NCBI RefSeq assembly: GCF_003073045.1
Contig: NC_037590.1
Coordinates: 44,866,296 to 44,930,295, forward strand
Direction: 5' to 3'
DNA: 64,000 bases
From: Pomacea canaliculata
Taxonomy: Eukaryota > Mollusca > Gastropoda > Architaenioglossa > Ampullariidae
Translations under genes and position numbers: made by a program
Shown: positions 12,901 to 24,900 of the stretch, one piece after another
How the letters are laid out: every line of letters begins with the position of its first letter
Position numbering within the stretch: position 1 is the first letter of the stretch
The notes under the pieces: model-generated
What the model was told of the DNA's origin: nothing
The model's database searches: none
Seen by the model: the letters and a program-made list of their open reading frames with translations, nothing else

Positions 12901-15900
12901 CATCCTCTCAGCTCCAACCAAAAGGAAGAATATAGTACCCCTCACCAGCCAATGACATTGCCTGAAATCAAAAGCACCCTAAACCCTAATGCACCCGACT
13001 TTTGCGTCATGGGTTCTGGCATTGTCAGCACACCTTCCAGTCTTGTGAATGGCTTTGCATCCTCAGGAATGGGAGATGGGCGTGTTGGGAGTGATCTTGG
13101 AAATGGCATGGGTGGTGGAGGTGGAAATAACAGTGCGGTGTTGGAGATGGAGATAGAGGAGTTGGTATGCCCACAATGAATAATCTGCAAGCCCTGCAGC
13201 AGCAGCTTCAGCAAAGCATGAACTTCTCTCCTGCCGCCCTGCATGCCCTTCACCAGCAGCTGCTTAGTATGCAAATGATGAATCCCCAGACCTTCTCCAC
13301 AGCCCTTTCGCAGTCAACCAATCTGTTTGCCCAGGCTGCAGCAGGAGGGTCTACCGCTGGTGCACTAGACCAGCTGGACCTTGCTCACATGTCCTATTTT
13401 GTACAGCAGCTGACAGGCGGGAGAATTCCCCTTGTGCGCTCCTCCAGCCCTGGCATGGGACAGCCACTGCCAGTCCCAATGGTCCCCAGTGCTGGCCCTG
13501 TTGGACCACATCACCTGGTGCAACATGATGGTCCAGGAGGAGGAGCAGGCAGTCCTGGGGTTGGTCCAGGACCAGGCCCTATCAGTGGTTTCATGATGCC
13601 ACAAGGTATGCAGCGCAACATGTCTCCCATGCCAGGGAACCCTCACCGTCCTCAGAGTGCTCCTTCACTACCAGGTGACTTTCTTTTGTCAAAAAGAGGA
13701 GAATGAGTCGACTGATTTGTATGTTGACAGGAATGGACAGCAGCTATTACAATGTTTTTTTTTAAAATCTATGTACAGTAATCCCTCACTGTATCACAGT
13801 TCACTTATTGCGGCTTCACTGTATCATGGTGGTTTTTTTTTTTAAAAAAAATATATTGTGGTGTTTTCGCTATATTTCTCAGGATTTTGTGGTATATAGG
13901 TATTTGTATCATATTTGTGATTTTAATCATTCAAGTTGTGAATACCCATATAGAATTTTATATGTTTAAATTACGTAGATTTAAGAGTGTAGAAAGTGTT
14001 TAAGAGCATAGGAAGTGTTGATAAAAGTGGGGAAAGCTTAATAAGAGAGTGGGAAAGATTTATAGGAGTGTGGGAGGTGTTTATAAATCCGTAATATATA
14101 TTGATAAATAAAAGATACAACGCCACTACTTCATGGATTTTCACCTATTGCGGGGGGTCTCTGAAACATAACCCCCATGGTAGGTGAGGGATTACTGTAT
14201 ATGCATTTAAGTGCTGTATGTGTTCAAAACTTTAACAAGAAGTATGCAGTGAGGATTATCTTTGCAGACCCTGCTCTTCAGGTCCCATGCACCCACCCAG
14301 CATTGGGTCACCAATGCCACCCCTTACACCTCCATTGCTGGACAACAAACAAGGCCTGGAGGATCGTCGTGTACCTCGACCCATTGGAGGGGAGCGAGCC
14401 CAGCGCAAGCTGCCTTTGAGTTCTGCCTCATCTGGGTTTGGAGGTGTTGGTGAATTTGGCAACAAACTCTGGTGCTTTTCTTCTGGTAAGTGTGATATAA
14501 GAGAAGCAGTGTCAACGTAAACAGTCTGTTAAGTCAATATTTAGCTTAAATTTTGATAAAAGTTATTTACTCTTCATCTGGTAACAGGAAATTCTGGATG
14601 TTGCAGATACAGAGTGGATGTCTTCCACATCACCACAAATGTCAGCAGCACCCTTGCCTTCATCTGTCATGACTTCTTCGGTAGTGACAGGAGGCAATAT
14701 GGCATACAACCTTAACAGCTTTCAACGAGAAGGACATGGTAGCGGTGTTGCTTTAGACAGTGTTGGAACCTTTCCAGACTCCCTAGGGCCAGCCGACCGC
14801 TCTCTTGACCCAACAATGCAGGTGAGCAACATCGTGTTGGATGGAAATACATCATAGCTAAAGATCAAAGTGGATTCATGCTGTTTCTTGTTCTCATTTT
14901 GACTTGGTTTTCCATGTTATTTAGGTGATTAATAAACATTTCTTGAACGGCATATCAGGTGATCAATATTCTAAGTGATGAGGTGGCCAGGCTGGCAAAG
15001 GAATTAACCCTACTGTCAACATCTTTTTGGGGCTTTTTGTTTCTTTGGTCCACCAGGAGGCAGCTAAATCAGTGGTCCTATGTGTTGATGGTTAGACGTC
15101 CTATAAATTTAGAAAATTAACACATGACCAAGCCATCTGCCTGGCACATTTAGTCACAATTACTGGAGTGATGAAGGTGAGGTAGGATATTTATTCCCAG
15201 AAGACAAGGTAATCTAGATGCTGCTGAAACAAGCTAGAATACCCATTGCACATGCAAAACTGGTTGTGCAGTGTTTATCTGACCTGAAGACTGCCGCACA
15301 TTTCTGTCACATCAACATGATAACCGACCTAAAGAATCTAAAAATAAGTTTGCCCCTCCCCTTTTATTCCTCTTGAGTAAGTAGGTGGTTTGTGTGAATA
15401 GTGATGCTGTTCCATAAGATGTATACTAATCACGCATGAAAAGTACTCGTTAGCAAATTGTGTGATAGCAGCTCTTTACAGCATGGCTAATCTTCTACTG
15501 GTTGCTTGCAGTAAATGAAGAAGTAAATAACAGAAAAAGGCATGTGGGTCCATTGCAGCTTTGTGACCTTTGCTAAACTGCCAAATTGGCCAGCATACCA
15601 AAATAACAGTAGCAGATGGCATTTGGTCAAAGTGTCATTTTATGCTTTGTTCTAATTCTGTTTCTTTCTAACCTGTTCCCTCCTATTCATCTCATTCTCT
15701 TGAACTGTTTTAGAAAGCAGGGTGCGGATCAAATTTTCCTAATTTTTTTTTTTTAAACTCTGAAACTTAATGTCAAACATGATGGGATGTTCATATTAAT
15801 TTTCTTGCTGACCTTGCTACAAAGAGTGATAGCGAAGACCCGTTGCTGACACTTGGGCACTGGCATGCGATTGCAGAGTCAGCAGATGATGCTGCCCATG

Positions 15901-16865
15901 TTTGTCAACGGGCTACAAGGACCCTTCCCCATTCAGCATCAGCCTATTTTCACATCACGGGGCGGCGGTGGTGGGGGTGGTGGTGATCACGGAGGCAGTT
16001 TGCCTACCATGTGGAGCCAAGGCATCAAGACTGGTCCCAGCGAAGCAGGGGATGGCGAGGTAGCTGTTCCCCTCTTTCTTGGTGTGCCATGCGGTCTGTG
16101 AGCAGCCCCACCATGTCCTACAAAAAATATTTCGCATTTTTTTCAGTTATAGATCTTGAATGCAAGTATCACAAATGTCTTGAAACATCTGCCATCACAC
16201 AGATCTAAAAACGACTTGGTTTGAGTGGGTTACAACAGTGGCAATGTTTGAAAAGCCAAAGGTGTTAAGAAGAAATTGGTACAAAAAAGAATGTCAGCAA
16301 GTGCTGTAGTAAAACTGTTTATCTTGCTAACACATTGCATGCTTTCCATCGCCTTCCTTTCTGATTTGGTTTTTCTGGAAGTAGCATATGCCTTGCTTTT
16401 GACTGGGGTTGCTGTAGTTCTCCCTTCCCGCCCCCCACCAAGAAATCTTAGAAGTCTATATTAACACTTGTCTCTGTATTAACACTTTCATAGCTTGACA
16501 TGGTAAATTATCGTACGTTTTGTCCCTTAACACCTTTTTAGATAATTTTTTGTGTTGTTTACCTTTCATTCTTTTACTGAAGGATCTGTTTTTGTCGCTT
16601 TTATGTAGTAACCTAGGAGACACAAAGATGTGTTCTAGTAGTTTCCATGCTACAAGAGATGCATCATGTACATTAGTTGCAAGTTGTCTGAGGTTATATG
16701 TTTGAAACTTACCTTAAGGAAAATTATTTGTAAAGTGACTTTTTCATATTCCAAAAGGGAAAGATAAAAGGTATTTGTACAGTAAAATTATTTGTAACAA
16801 GGAATAACATTTCTGTCTGCTTTATTTTTCAGCCATGGCGGAACTGGAGTCGGACTGACATGTAA
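901..16865 (+). CDS. ANKHD1/ANKRD17 (mask): MASK protein (ANKHD1/ANKRD17 family), C-terminal two thirds, 23 exons
   Basis: Family role (known): large ankyrin/KH scaffold that acts with Hippo-pathway YAP/Yorkie and receptor tyrosine kinase signalling, and binds RNA. Exons read by eye: 901-1091, 1444-1554, 1885-2618, 2877-3090, 3932-4126, 4333-4483, 4701-4846, 5146-5288, 5503-5608, 5981-6088, 6277-6514, 6920-7116, 7364-7572, 8068-8186, 8648-9136, 9357-9459, 9791-9907, 10274-10420, 11559-13674, 14282-14485, 14607-14821, 15877-16059, 16833-16865. Splice phases agree at every junction. About 2,150 residues are encoded: a coiled-coil Q-rich linker (EEQIQRKQQILEELQK), the second ankyrin block, a basic acidic-flanked helix, a KH domain, and a Ser/Gly/Pro-rich tail ending in WSRTDM. 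Identity rests on near-verbatim matches to vertebrate ANKRD17 such as DTALTLACAGGH and VIGRGGCNINAIRE. Three one-base frame discrepancies lie in exons 3, 4 and 19 (see findings). The 5' part is outside the window. Confidence 0.95.
1226..1268 (-). mobile_element. Short LINE 3' end (truncated copy) in a MASK intron
   Basis: The stretch around CCCCCAGTGGAGCATAGGGC is nearly the same as the 3' end of the LINE at 45890-47040. Read on the minus strand it gives VALCSTGGD and a stop, which corresponds to the C-terminus ALCSTGGE of that element's protein. It is a severely 5'-truncated relic. Confidence 0.6.
4333..7116 (+). other. Second ankyrin-repeat block of MASK (about ten repeats)
   Basis: Seven consecutive exons (4333-4483 through 6920-7116) encode back-to-back 33-residue ankyrin repeats with the TPLxLAAxxGH and VVxLLLxxGAD signatures. 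They start at SQTESNHDTALTLAC and end at the GHVKVV helix before NQFPSD-like sequence (here TQFPSDAEL). This matches the separate second block of the MASK family, which follows the Q-rich linker. Exon boundaries fall inside repeats, mostly in phases 0 and 1. Ankyrin repeats in this family are protein-binding surfaces. Confidence 0.93.
10274..11640 (+). other. KH RNA-binding domain of MASK, split by one intron
   Basis: The end of exon 17 (GWKEV), exon 18 (10274-10420) and the start of exon 19 (from 11559) together encode one type I KH domain. It has VPANAISRVIGRGGCNINAI with the GRGG loop that grips nucleic acid, then ETSGAHVEVEK, GDRFIMIKG and a closing helix ATRQAHAMINALV. The 1.1 kb intron between them (10421-11558) falls after the third beta strand. 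The invariant GxxG loop is intact. Confidence 0.93.
12973..13008 (+). other. PAM2-like motif in the disordered MASK tail
   Basis: Exon 19 encodes STLNPNAPDFCV in frame. The pattern LNxxAxxF matches the PAM2 motif that binds the MLLE domain of cytoplasmic poly(A)-binding protein; ataxin-2 has the very similar STLNPNAKEF. It sits in a low-complexity region, where PAM2 motifs usually occur. The match is seen in sequence; PABP binding by this protein is inferred. Confidence 0.6.
13776..14197. mobile_element. Non-autonomous pogo/Tigger-like DNA transposon (MITE)
   Basis: The element begins CAGTAATCCCTCACTGTATC and ends GGTGAGGGATTACTG, which are inverted repeats of each other. It is flanked on both sides by TA, the target duplication of Tc1/mariner-pogo elements. 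It is about 422 bp with an AT-rich core and no transposase. It lies wholly in the MASK intron 13675-14281, only about 85 bp from the next exon, so it inserted without touching coding sequence. Confidence 0.8.
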
Positions 16866-18690
16866 AATGAGGTGTCTTGGGGGCTCCTACGTCAACCAGT
16901 TTTATCAAAAAACAAATAACAAAACAAAATACAATAAAATGCCATGTGGGCATACTTTTTCTTATGAAAGTTCCAGCAGATGGCATGGTTAGATAATGGT
17001 GATTCAAGCCAAACAGAGCTTAAGCAATTTTTGAGCAGTGGGAACGGTATAGCTACTTTCATGGTTTTGTGTCTGAGAGTCTTGATGAGAGCATGCAGAA
17101 ATATTTTGAGCATGCTTGCGTCATTTTATTTCTGCCCTCTAATCCCTCCTCTTTTTTCCCGTCCCCTTCCCCAGTCACTTTGCAATGATCTTATTAGTTC
17201 TACCCTTCCTGTTGCTAGTAAGGAAGAATGTAAAGATTGCATAAATAAACATGAATTTGATGCATTTTATTGTTTTTGTGTGATGAATATTACTTGTGAT
17301 GAGTAAAAGCGAGGGTGTGTGTGTTAAACAAAGTGACAAAAACTATTCCATGATTTTTACAGTTGCACTTAGCATTTTAAGAGGAAATCATCAATAATCT
17401 GATTAAGTATGAAACGATGGTGAAAAATAGATGGAGCAGTTGCTATGGCCTGAGACAGTTGCATTCCAATGATGTCACTCCTAAAAACTGATCCATTAAC
17501 ACAAGGTTGTGGCTAAGATATTGTGAACATTAATGCCACCTGTACTTTTTAATATTCAGTAACAAATGCCCTGCTGCTTGTCACAGAAAAATTGATCAGG
17601 ACAACCAGAAATGCAGCTGATCTAATCACGTACATAGTTCGTGTAATAATGCATGTTGGACTAATAAACTTGTACAAATACTTGAAAAAAAAGTCAGGCA
17701 TCCGACAATCAAAATTATCACCCCCTTTAAGCAGTTATCAAGAAGTTGCTGTTGATGTACTGAATAATAGGGACCAGCTATTATTGCCTTGGCCTCATGG
17801 CCTCTTATTAAAATCATCATAATATTGTCTGGGTCATATCATCAAAACTGAATTTTAAATTTCAGAATGTTACCGAGCAAGTTATTGAATCATATTGGTT
17901 TACATTTAATGCTAGAACTGAGTTCTAATCAACAGCAACTCTGTGTGAAAATAAGATTTGCATTACATTGACATATTCAAAATGTCGACCTACAAGTTAT
18001 TATGCAATTTTAACAACCTCTCCTAATCTAAGTCATTAAATGTCTTAATAATGCCAACCATTTGATTTGTCTTGCCTTTCGTTGGATGTGCAAGTCAAAA
18101 TACAACTTGCAATCAGAATTGACCCTCTTTTCAAATGGTATTGGGCTTTATTGACATCCACTTCCTTTACTCCAAACCAATCGTGATTTCTAATAATGTC
18201 TCTTAATTACCTTGATTAAACTCCCATTGTTAGCTATCATAATTCAATAAAATATACACTTGGAAAATTAATGCATAATAATCATGTATAAAGCCAATAC
18301 TTTTTTTTTCTCAAAGGATGTTATGTAATGAGCCCATTCATTTGTATCTTAAATTGCAAAGCTGTTGAGCCGTCGGATATAAGCGTGCTTTTTTTTTTTT
18401 TTTTTTTTGAAGGGTAAGGGGGAAATCATAACTAAACTGTAAACTGGAATAACTATCATTATTGGTGCCAGCCAGAGAAATGTGAATCCCAGTCGTGAAC
18501 ATCAGTCTGAACTGATTAAAATACTTTCCATTGCTTTTGTTGTTAAACAATTCGCTTTTAAAATCGACTTATAACCTTCAGCGATTATTTAGACGTTTAA
18601 CAGCTATCCTTTGGATATGCGTACACAATGTTGTTAAGAAATAAATATAAAAGTATAATTCCTAACACGGAATGCTATCACCCCTACGGA
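16866..18690 (+). other. MASK 3' UTR and intergenic region
   Basis: This follows the TAA stop of MASK. Candidate poly(A) signals AATAAA occur near 16933 and 17242, so the 3' UTR probably ends between there and about 17.3 kb. The rest is AT-rich with no convincing coding frame, RNA gene or complete repeat. A T homopolymer lies near 18390-18408. Confidence 0.5.
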
Positions 18691-18719
18691 TCTCTGCTGA
18701 ATGGATTCAGCCTGTGTAA

Positions 18720-18942
18720 GGTGTTAGCCAATCAAAGTAAGCCGGGAGTGCGCTGGCCAATCAGAGTAGGCCGGGAGTGCGCATGAATGGGCTGTGTGTT
18801 GCGGAATCGAGACTAATGATGCTAGCGATGTGAGGAGCGAGGCGACTGCTCCGTTTAACATCTTCACTTGCAGTGAATTTTCTGCTGGAAGCACTGAAGG
18901 TTATTTGTGAGGGTGTGGCAGCATTCAGCATAGCTGTTGGTC
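18720..18942 (+). promoter_or_regulatory. Promoter and 5' UTR of the lectin receptor, with tandem CCAAT boxes
   Basis: A 29-bp unit is repeated in tandem (18727-18755 and 18756-18783). Each copy carries GCCAATCA, a CCAAT box of the NF-Y type, followed by a CpG-containing segment CCGGGAGTGCGC. Base composition changes sharply from AT-rich to CpG-containing here, about 190 bp upstream of the ATG at 18943. No TATA box is evident. Transcription start is inferred to lie between about 18785 and 18850. Confidence 0.6.
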
Positions 18943-21900
18943 ATGACGAGTGTGACAACATTTCTGTTTGGTCTGATCCTTGTACACAACATCGGTGAGT
19001 AAACATGTTTGTTGACTGCTGGTGACATGTTTAGCAGCTGCCTGGTCAGTGTCTTCACATGTTTAGATGTCTGTTCAGCACTAGTGTGGCTATAGTCTCA
19101 AGACCTTACATTGGGTTTATAGACTTCCTCACGAGAAGAGTACTGTCGGATCAACCTGTCTGTGTAATGTCGCCAACGTCAACACTCGATACATAATTAC
19201 TAATAATTAGGTCAAATACGTATTAAAATCAACGTAAAATCGTTCATCCGTTCACCTCTTATACAACCAAGGTATTATTCTGAAAAATAAGCCTAAGTTG
19301 TAGGAGATTATCAAGTAATGTATAGATACTTGTAATACTGTGTTGAGTTCAGCTGTCAAGCACACTCGTTTTCCAACCCCCTACCCCCAACAGGGCAATC
19401 AACAACTGTAATACCACAACAGATAATTAGGCTGCCTGCTATACCACATGAAGTATTGGTATAAGCTATTATAAAAAAAAGCCTCACAGATCCAAGAAAA
19501 TGTGAGAGTTAACACTGTCAGCCTAAACTTTTTTAACTATCATCATTTTTTCCATTTCAACAAAAGCAACAAGCAGCAAGAGCAGACTGATGGTTCTTCT
19601 GGTTCACCTTAACAAAGGTGGTTTTTTTTTTAACATTTACATTTAACAACAGATTTTATGTGGGCTTTTACAAGAGGAACTGAAAGGGGCCCTGAGAAGG
19701 TCACTAACTCTTACACACACATATTGTGAAGGCATTGTTGGAAAATGAAACATTCTGTCACATTGGGAATTCACTCAAAAAGCTATGAAATTTGATTTTT
19801 TAAAATTCAGGTGATGTGTAGTTGGTGATGTAATGAACCCCACTGAAAAAACATATTTTAAGGTAAAACTAATGTTTTAAGTTGATATGCTGCTTTTTGG
19901 TTGAGCAATTTTCCTGTTTAGATAGACATGCAGATATAAATTGGCTCGTACTCTTGTGTGAGTTCAGTAGAAGGTTTGGTTTACGTCGTTGAAAACCCCA
20001 CACATGCATTTAAGACTTTAACTTCTTGCTTTAATTAAGGATATGAGCATGATGGCTGGACATTGCATACCTAGATATGAGAGAGTGATATAAGGTGTTT
20101 CATAAAAAAAAAAAAGTAAAATGAACAATTTTGTGATCTACATAAATGAATCTGTATTTTTACTTAATAGATATTAAGAAATATGCTTACTTGAGTGTAA
20201 CAAACAGCAGTGAACAGTTGTGTTCATTTAATAGTATAATTAACATATCACCAACTTCATCCACCCCAATTTCATTTTAAATGCTGTCTTGTTAAAGCGG
20301 TAATTAAAGAGTAATAGAGCATTTTAGTGTTGTCGGTGCACAGACACACATTTTTCCTGCCCTTTTCATAATTGTTAGAAGACATTCCAGACAGATTTAA
20401 TCAGGAAGCTTGCTATAACCATAAAATCAACACATTTTCAGTTTGAAAAAAATATTTTATTCATGTGAGTTAATAAATGAAGCAGATAATGAAGATGACT
20501 GTTTACCCATTTATAAAATTGGAGGGGTTTAAAAAAAATCCTAGTTAAAAAATGTGAGAGGTTGACCAGCTACAGTAGAAAGTACACATCAATGTACCTG
20601 TGTTAATAGTATATTATATTGACCCCTGATGTCAAGAAACTGTTTTTGTTGTTATTACTATGTTTATATGATTGTAAAATTGTATCACTGTCAACAAGTC
20701 ATGATGAAATATTAGTATTTATGAGCCTGGTTTATTTAAAATGCCTTAAAGCAACCAGACCTTCGACTTTTTATGTCCTAAGAACCCTGACACCAGATTG
20801 TGTATGTTTTGAAATCAGCAAAAAGAAAAAATTCACTTAATTTACCCCTGTTCCCCCCAAAAAAAAATTTTACAACCATTTTAAAACGCCCTCAGATACC
20901 CTTTTTTTAGAGATTGAAAAAGAAAAAAAATTTGAATAACACTGAATTACTTTAGCAATTTAAGTTTGTGAAGCTTAGCACACACCAACACTATGATGAT
21001 GAAGGTGTGTCCGGGCCATGACAGTTTGGTGGTGAAGGCATCGCTTAGTTTGGATGATCGATGCCTTTTAGTCCGCGCAGTTTGCCGCAGTCGACATCTG
21101 GCACCAGACCAAGACTGTGTCACAGCATCGGTGAGTCTGCTGATGAGTCAGGTTGGCATTTCAACATCGCTCTGCCGCTCTGCACTCTGCCAGCTCTCTC
21201 TAACCAGTGCCAGCGCCTCACGAGTTTCGTCATCACCTGGACCTAGCGATCGGCAGGCAGTAGATGATAAACACAACACTTTCAAGAGTGGAATTCATTT
21301 TTGAAGAAAGATTAGTCATCTGACAAGCTAGTTAGACGACAACTGAAGAAGTGAGTCATGCGGGTATTTGTCAGACGACTGACTTATTTACAAAGTACCG
21401 ATGCCAGAAGACCACAGGTGAATCACTGATGGAGGAGCATGGCCTTTACCCTCTCAGACTCCTATACGACCTTCCTACCCATGTACTCGCGAAAAGACGA
21501 TTGGAAGCATTGTTGTTGAAGTGTTTACCACGAATGCTCTTTATACCTGCCGCCAACACTCGCCTCCGCTTTTTTTTTAAAGTGTCGATGGAGCATGTTT
21601 TTTTTTAAAATATTACAGATTGTGCGTCCTTCTCGTATGCCGGAAAAAATATTCACTGTGGTATGCCGTACAAATATTCACTAAGGCTTTTATTTCTTAA
21701 CGAATAGTAATAGAAAAAAGTAAATTCTTAACAAAAACCCACATTATGAAGAAAACAACAATCAAACGAGCATGAATTGAGACGTGTCATTTGCCATAGG
21801 TGCATCTGTCAAGAAACACTCATTTGTGGGATTCTTCCCAAAAGTCATCAATTATTGCATCTCTTTGAACAACATAGTCTGATGCCTAGTAATACACTGG

Positions 21901-24900
21901 TTTCATGATTCATGATTCTGAATAATACTGCAAACAGATAACCACGATCTGTGGATGTGGTTGTAACACTGCCTTCATATTGAGGAGTATTTTCTCACTG
22001 TAGCATGTTTCTTCTCCCTGTGAAATTCTCTTGTCATAATTTTTCTCCACAGACAGTTGATGAACAGGAGCAGATCTCCATTTTTATCGTGTGACATAGA
22101 CACTTGATGAGGAAGGAAACAATAAATAAAATGCCAGCGTGGAAGTATGCATTATAGAGATATCACATCTCAACTCATGCCCTGTGTCCATTGAAGTTGA
22201 CATTTAAGTTCAGTTGTCTCACATGGACATCTGAGATTGTATTTGGAATAAAATAATTTAACACAGATGTAACACCTACCTAAAATAATAATATCCTAAT
22301 ATCTTTAATCATCTCAATTTCTGATGCTGTCTGGTTTCAAGAAAGATAGGTATGCAGTATGCAATTGTCCTCATATGTACGGTGGACACTCTCCTGATTC
22401 TTCAGCCACTGCGCCACCAACCCTAAACTTACCATGTCATCAAGCTTATATTTTTATTATTAAATCCTTTTAACAAGGTTCTTGCGTGTAATTTGTGACA
22501 TTCCGGAACTATATGGTTCGACTTCTGCAGACGAGACCGACAGACATTCTCAGAGGATTTTATTTTAGCGACTAAATGGAAAGTGGATAAGTTCAGATTC
22601 CTCTCGTGCACCTAATTACAAGAGAACGATTATCTCCAGCAGCCGACAGGGCCAAACCCAGGGCTGCGCTTGTTTATGGGGCGGCAGGTCTCTCGAGATT
22701 CCGCCCGCCCACGGCCATGCACAGAGCGTGCAGTGTGTCGCACGTGCGTTCCCCGCTGACCTCTGAACCCAGCTTCCGGCAACTGGCACTGACTGTTTGG
22801 ATGCTGTGCGTGGCTTTTGTGCAACCCCGGGTCTAAGTTTATATCCCTGTGTAGAATCTAATAATGGCCGAGGTTTGTGTGCTCTCTGGCTGCTGTTGCA
22901 TATTCCACATTCTTTGCCATGTACTAAATTTTGGGGAATTACTGCTGAGAAGGGGAAAGGCCAAGGGATGCCGCAGCTAATTAAATCCCCTAATTGTCAG
23001 AAACTTTATAAAAACCGAGGAAGGGAACGCGGGGCGAGCAAAGTGGACCCTGTTCCCCACAGTAATAGTACTTAATCATCTTGTAGAAGGTTCTTGACAT
23101 GACTAAACCAATCTTGTTTTAATAATATACTACTAATATTTTTTATAAAGTGCTCAATAAACTGTTTGTTCTCAACGTTGACAATCAGGGAAATGAAAGT
23201 AAAGAAAATGACAAAATATTCAAAATGTAAGCCAATATCAACACAAAATAATAAATAAAATATAGCAAATGACATTCTAAGTAGAATTTCAAACAACGAA
23301 CCAATCACTATTCAAAACAATTTAAAAAGGCAAGCATAAAACACAAAATTAAATACCACAGAATATAAGTTTGTTTATATTACTATATTTATTACATAGC
23401 AACAGTTTAAAATCACAGTCTAAGTGGCTTTGTTTGCCTCACCCAGGGGAGCCTTTCGATGTTTACCCTCCTTCCCTAAGGTACACCACCGACCATCATA
23501 CCTAGCAGAACGTTAATTACACATTAATTCAGAAACTAATGACAGTGTTCTGTCGAGCAAAACTGGCCAAGTTTCAGCGGAAAATAAGTATCTTAAATCT
23601 TGCCCGAAAGAAAATAATAATAAATGTGGGATTTATACAGCGCATACTCGTAAGGAGTGTGCTCCTAGTGCTTGAGACAAGAGTGAGACATGAACAACAT
23701 ACAAAGGACGGAAGGATGAACAACAGTACTGATGATTAATAACAGACAAATACAGAGAACGCAAAGAGGAATCCGGTAACAAGAACTGAGTGTCGTGATT
23801 CAGGAGAGGAAGACGAGTAAGCAAGTAGTAATACACGGAAAGAGGGTGGGTGGTTGACAGAACTAGCTTTCTGTGGACTGATAGGAGTAATGCTCAAGGA
23901 AGAGATGTATTTTCAGTGCGCATTTAACAGATTCAGTGGTATGTAGGTGGCGGATATGGAAGGGGGAGAGTTCCGTTGTTTTTCTGCACAGTAACTAAAA
24001 GTCCTGTGACTGTGTGTTGTTCTGGTGACATGAATAGTGAGGATACAGTCATCAGACCAAGTTTCTGAATCTTGAATAGACTTCATTACAAATCACTGAT
24101 GAATAAATTACACTACTGAATTAAAAAAATCAAGATGATCAATTAACACACATACACAAGGGTCACCGTGCACCAAAACCAGTTTAAAACGATAATTCAG
24201 GAGCAGTCACACTACTATGTGCTGCCGGCGAAATAGTGATATGTCATATGTACATATATATATATTAACAAATGGAATGAATATTGTTATGATTGTTTAC
24301 AATTATCCCACTGAACCCCTGGTCCTGTGTGTGCGATGTGCAGAAGGGTCTAAAGATGGTTGCCCACCCATCGTTCAAGAAAGCTCGCACTTCGCCGAGA
24401 CCTTCGGCAACACCTGCTTCCTGTTCGTGGACGAGGAGGTCTACTGGAACGACGCCCGCGACAAGTGCTGGGACATGGGTGGAGAGCTGCTGGCCGTCCG
24501 CGACGTCGCCACCATGAACTTCATCAAAGCCACCCTGAACTCCAAGAAGTTAGGGTGGCGAAACCAGGGTGTGTGGCTGGGTGCTCGCTATTACAGTGGG
24601 AAGTGGAGATGGACCACTGGTAAGTACTTTCCATCCTCTTCCTTTCCCTCTTTCTCTCATTCACTGTTTTTTGGTTGCTGTTGTTGTTGTTTGTTGTAAA
24701 GAAGTTATATATATAATAGTTTACCCTTGCATGTAGATCAAGAGGCTAAGGATGCAGGGAGCGCTTCATGTTAAGGGGTGGGTAAAGTTTAGAATCAACA
24801 TTTTAAGAATATTATGGTCGTAACAAACAGTATTTGAATGTGGAGTTTGTCTTCCCGGTGTTGTCACATGGAAGCTTTCTGTGCAGGTGAGGCGATAGAC

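Larger units (their letters stand above)
18995..24343 (+). other. Large first intron of the lectin receptor
   Basis: A 5.3 kb AT-rich intron separates the signal-peptide exon from the lectin domain. No further coding exon was found that fits phase 1 on both sides, although a missed small exon cannot be excluded. It holds a possible minus-strand tRNA-type SINE head near 22378-22435 and a dispersed repeat at about 23610-24060. A CG-richer patch at 22620-22840 has no recognisable gene. Confidence 0.5.

Noticed and set aside
20993-21304. Open frame of 103 codons in the receptor intron
   Set aside because: No splice-compatible phase, no recognisable domain, and composition like chance reading of a slightly GC-richer patch.
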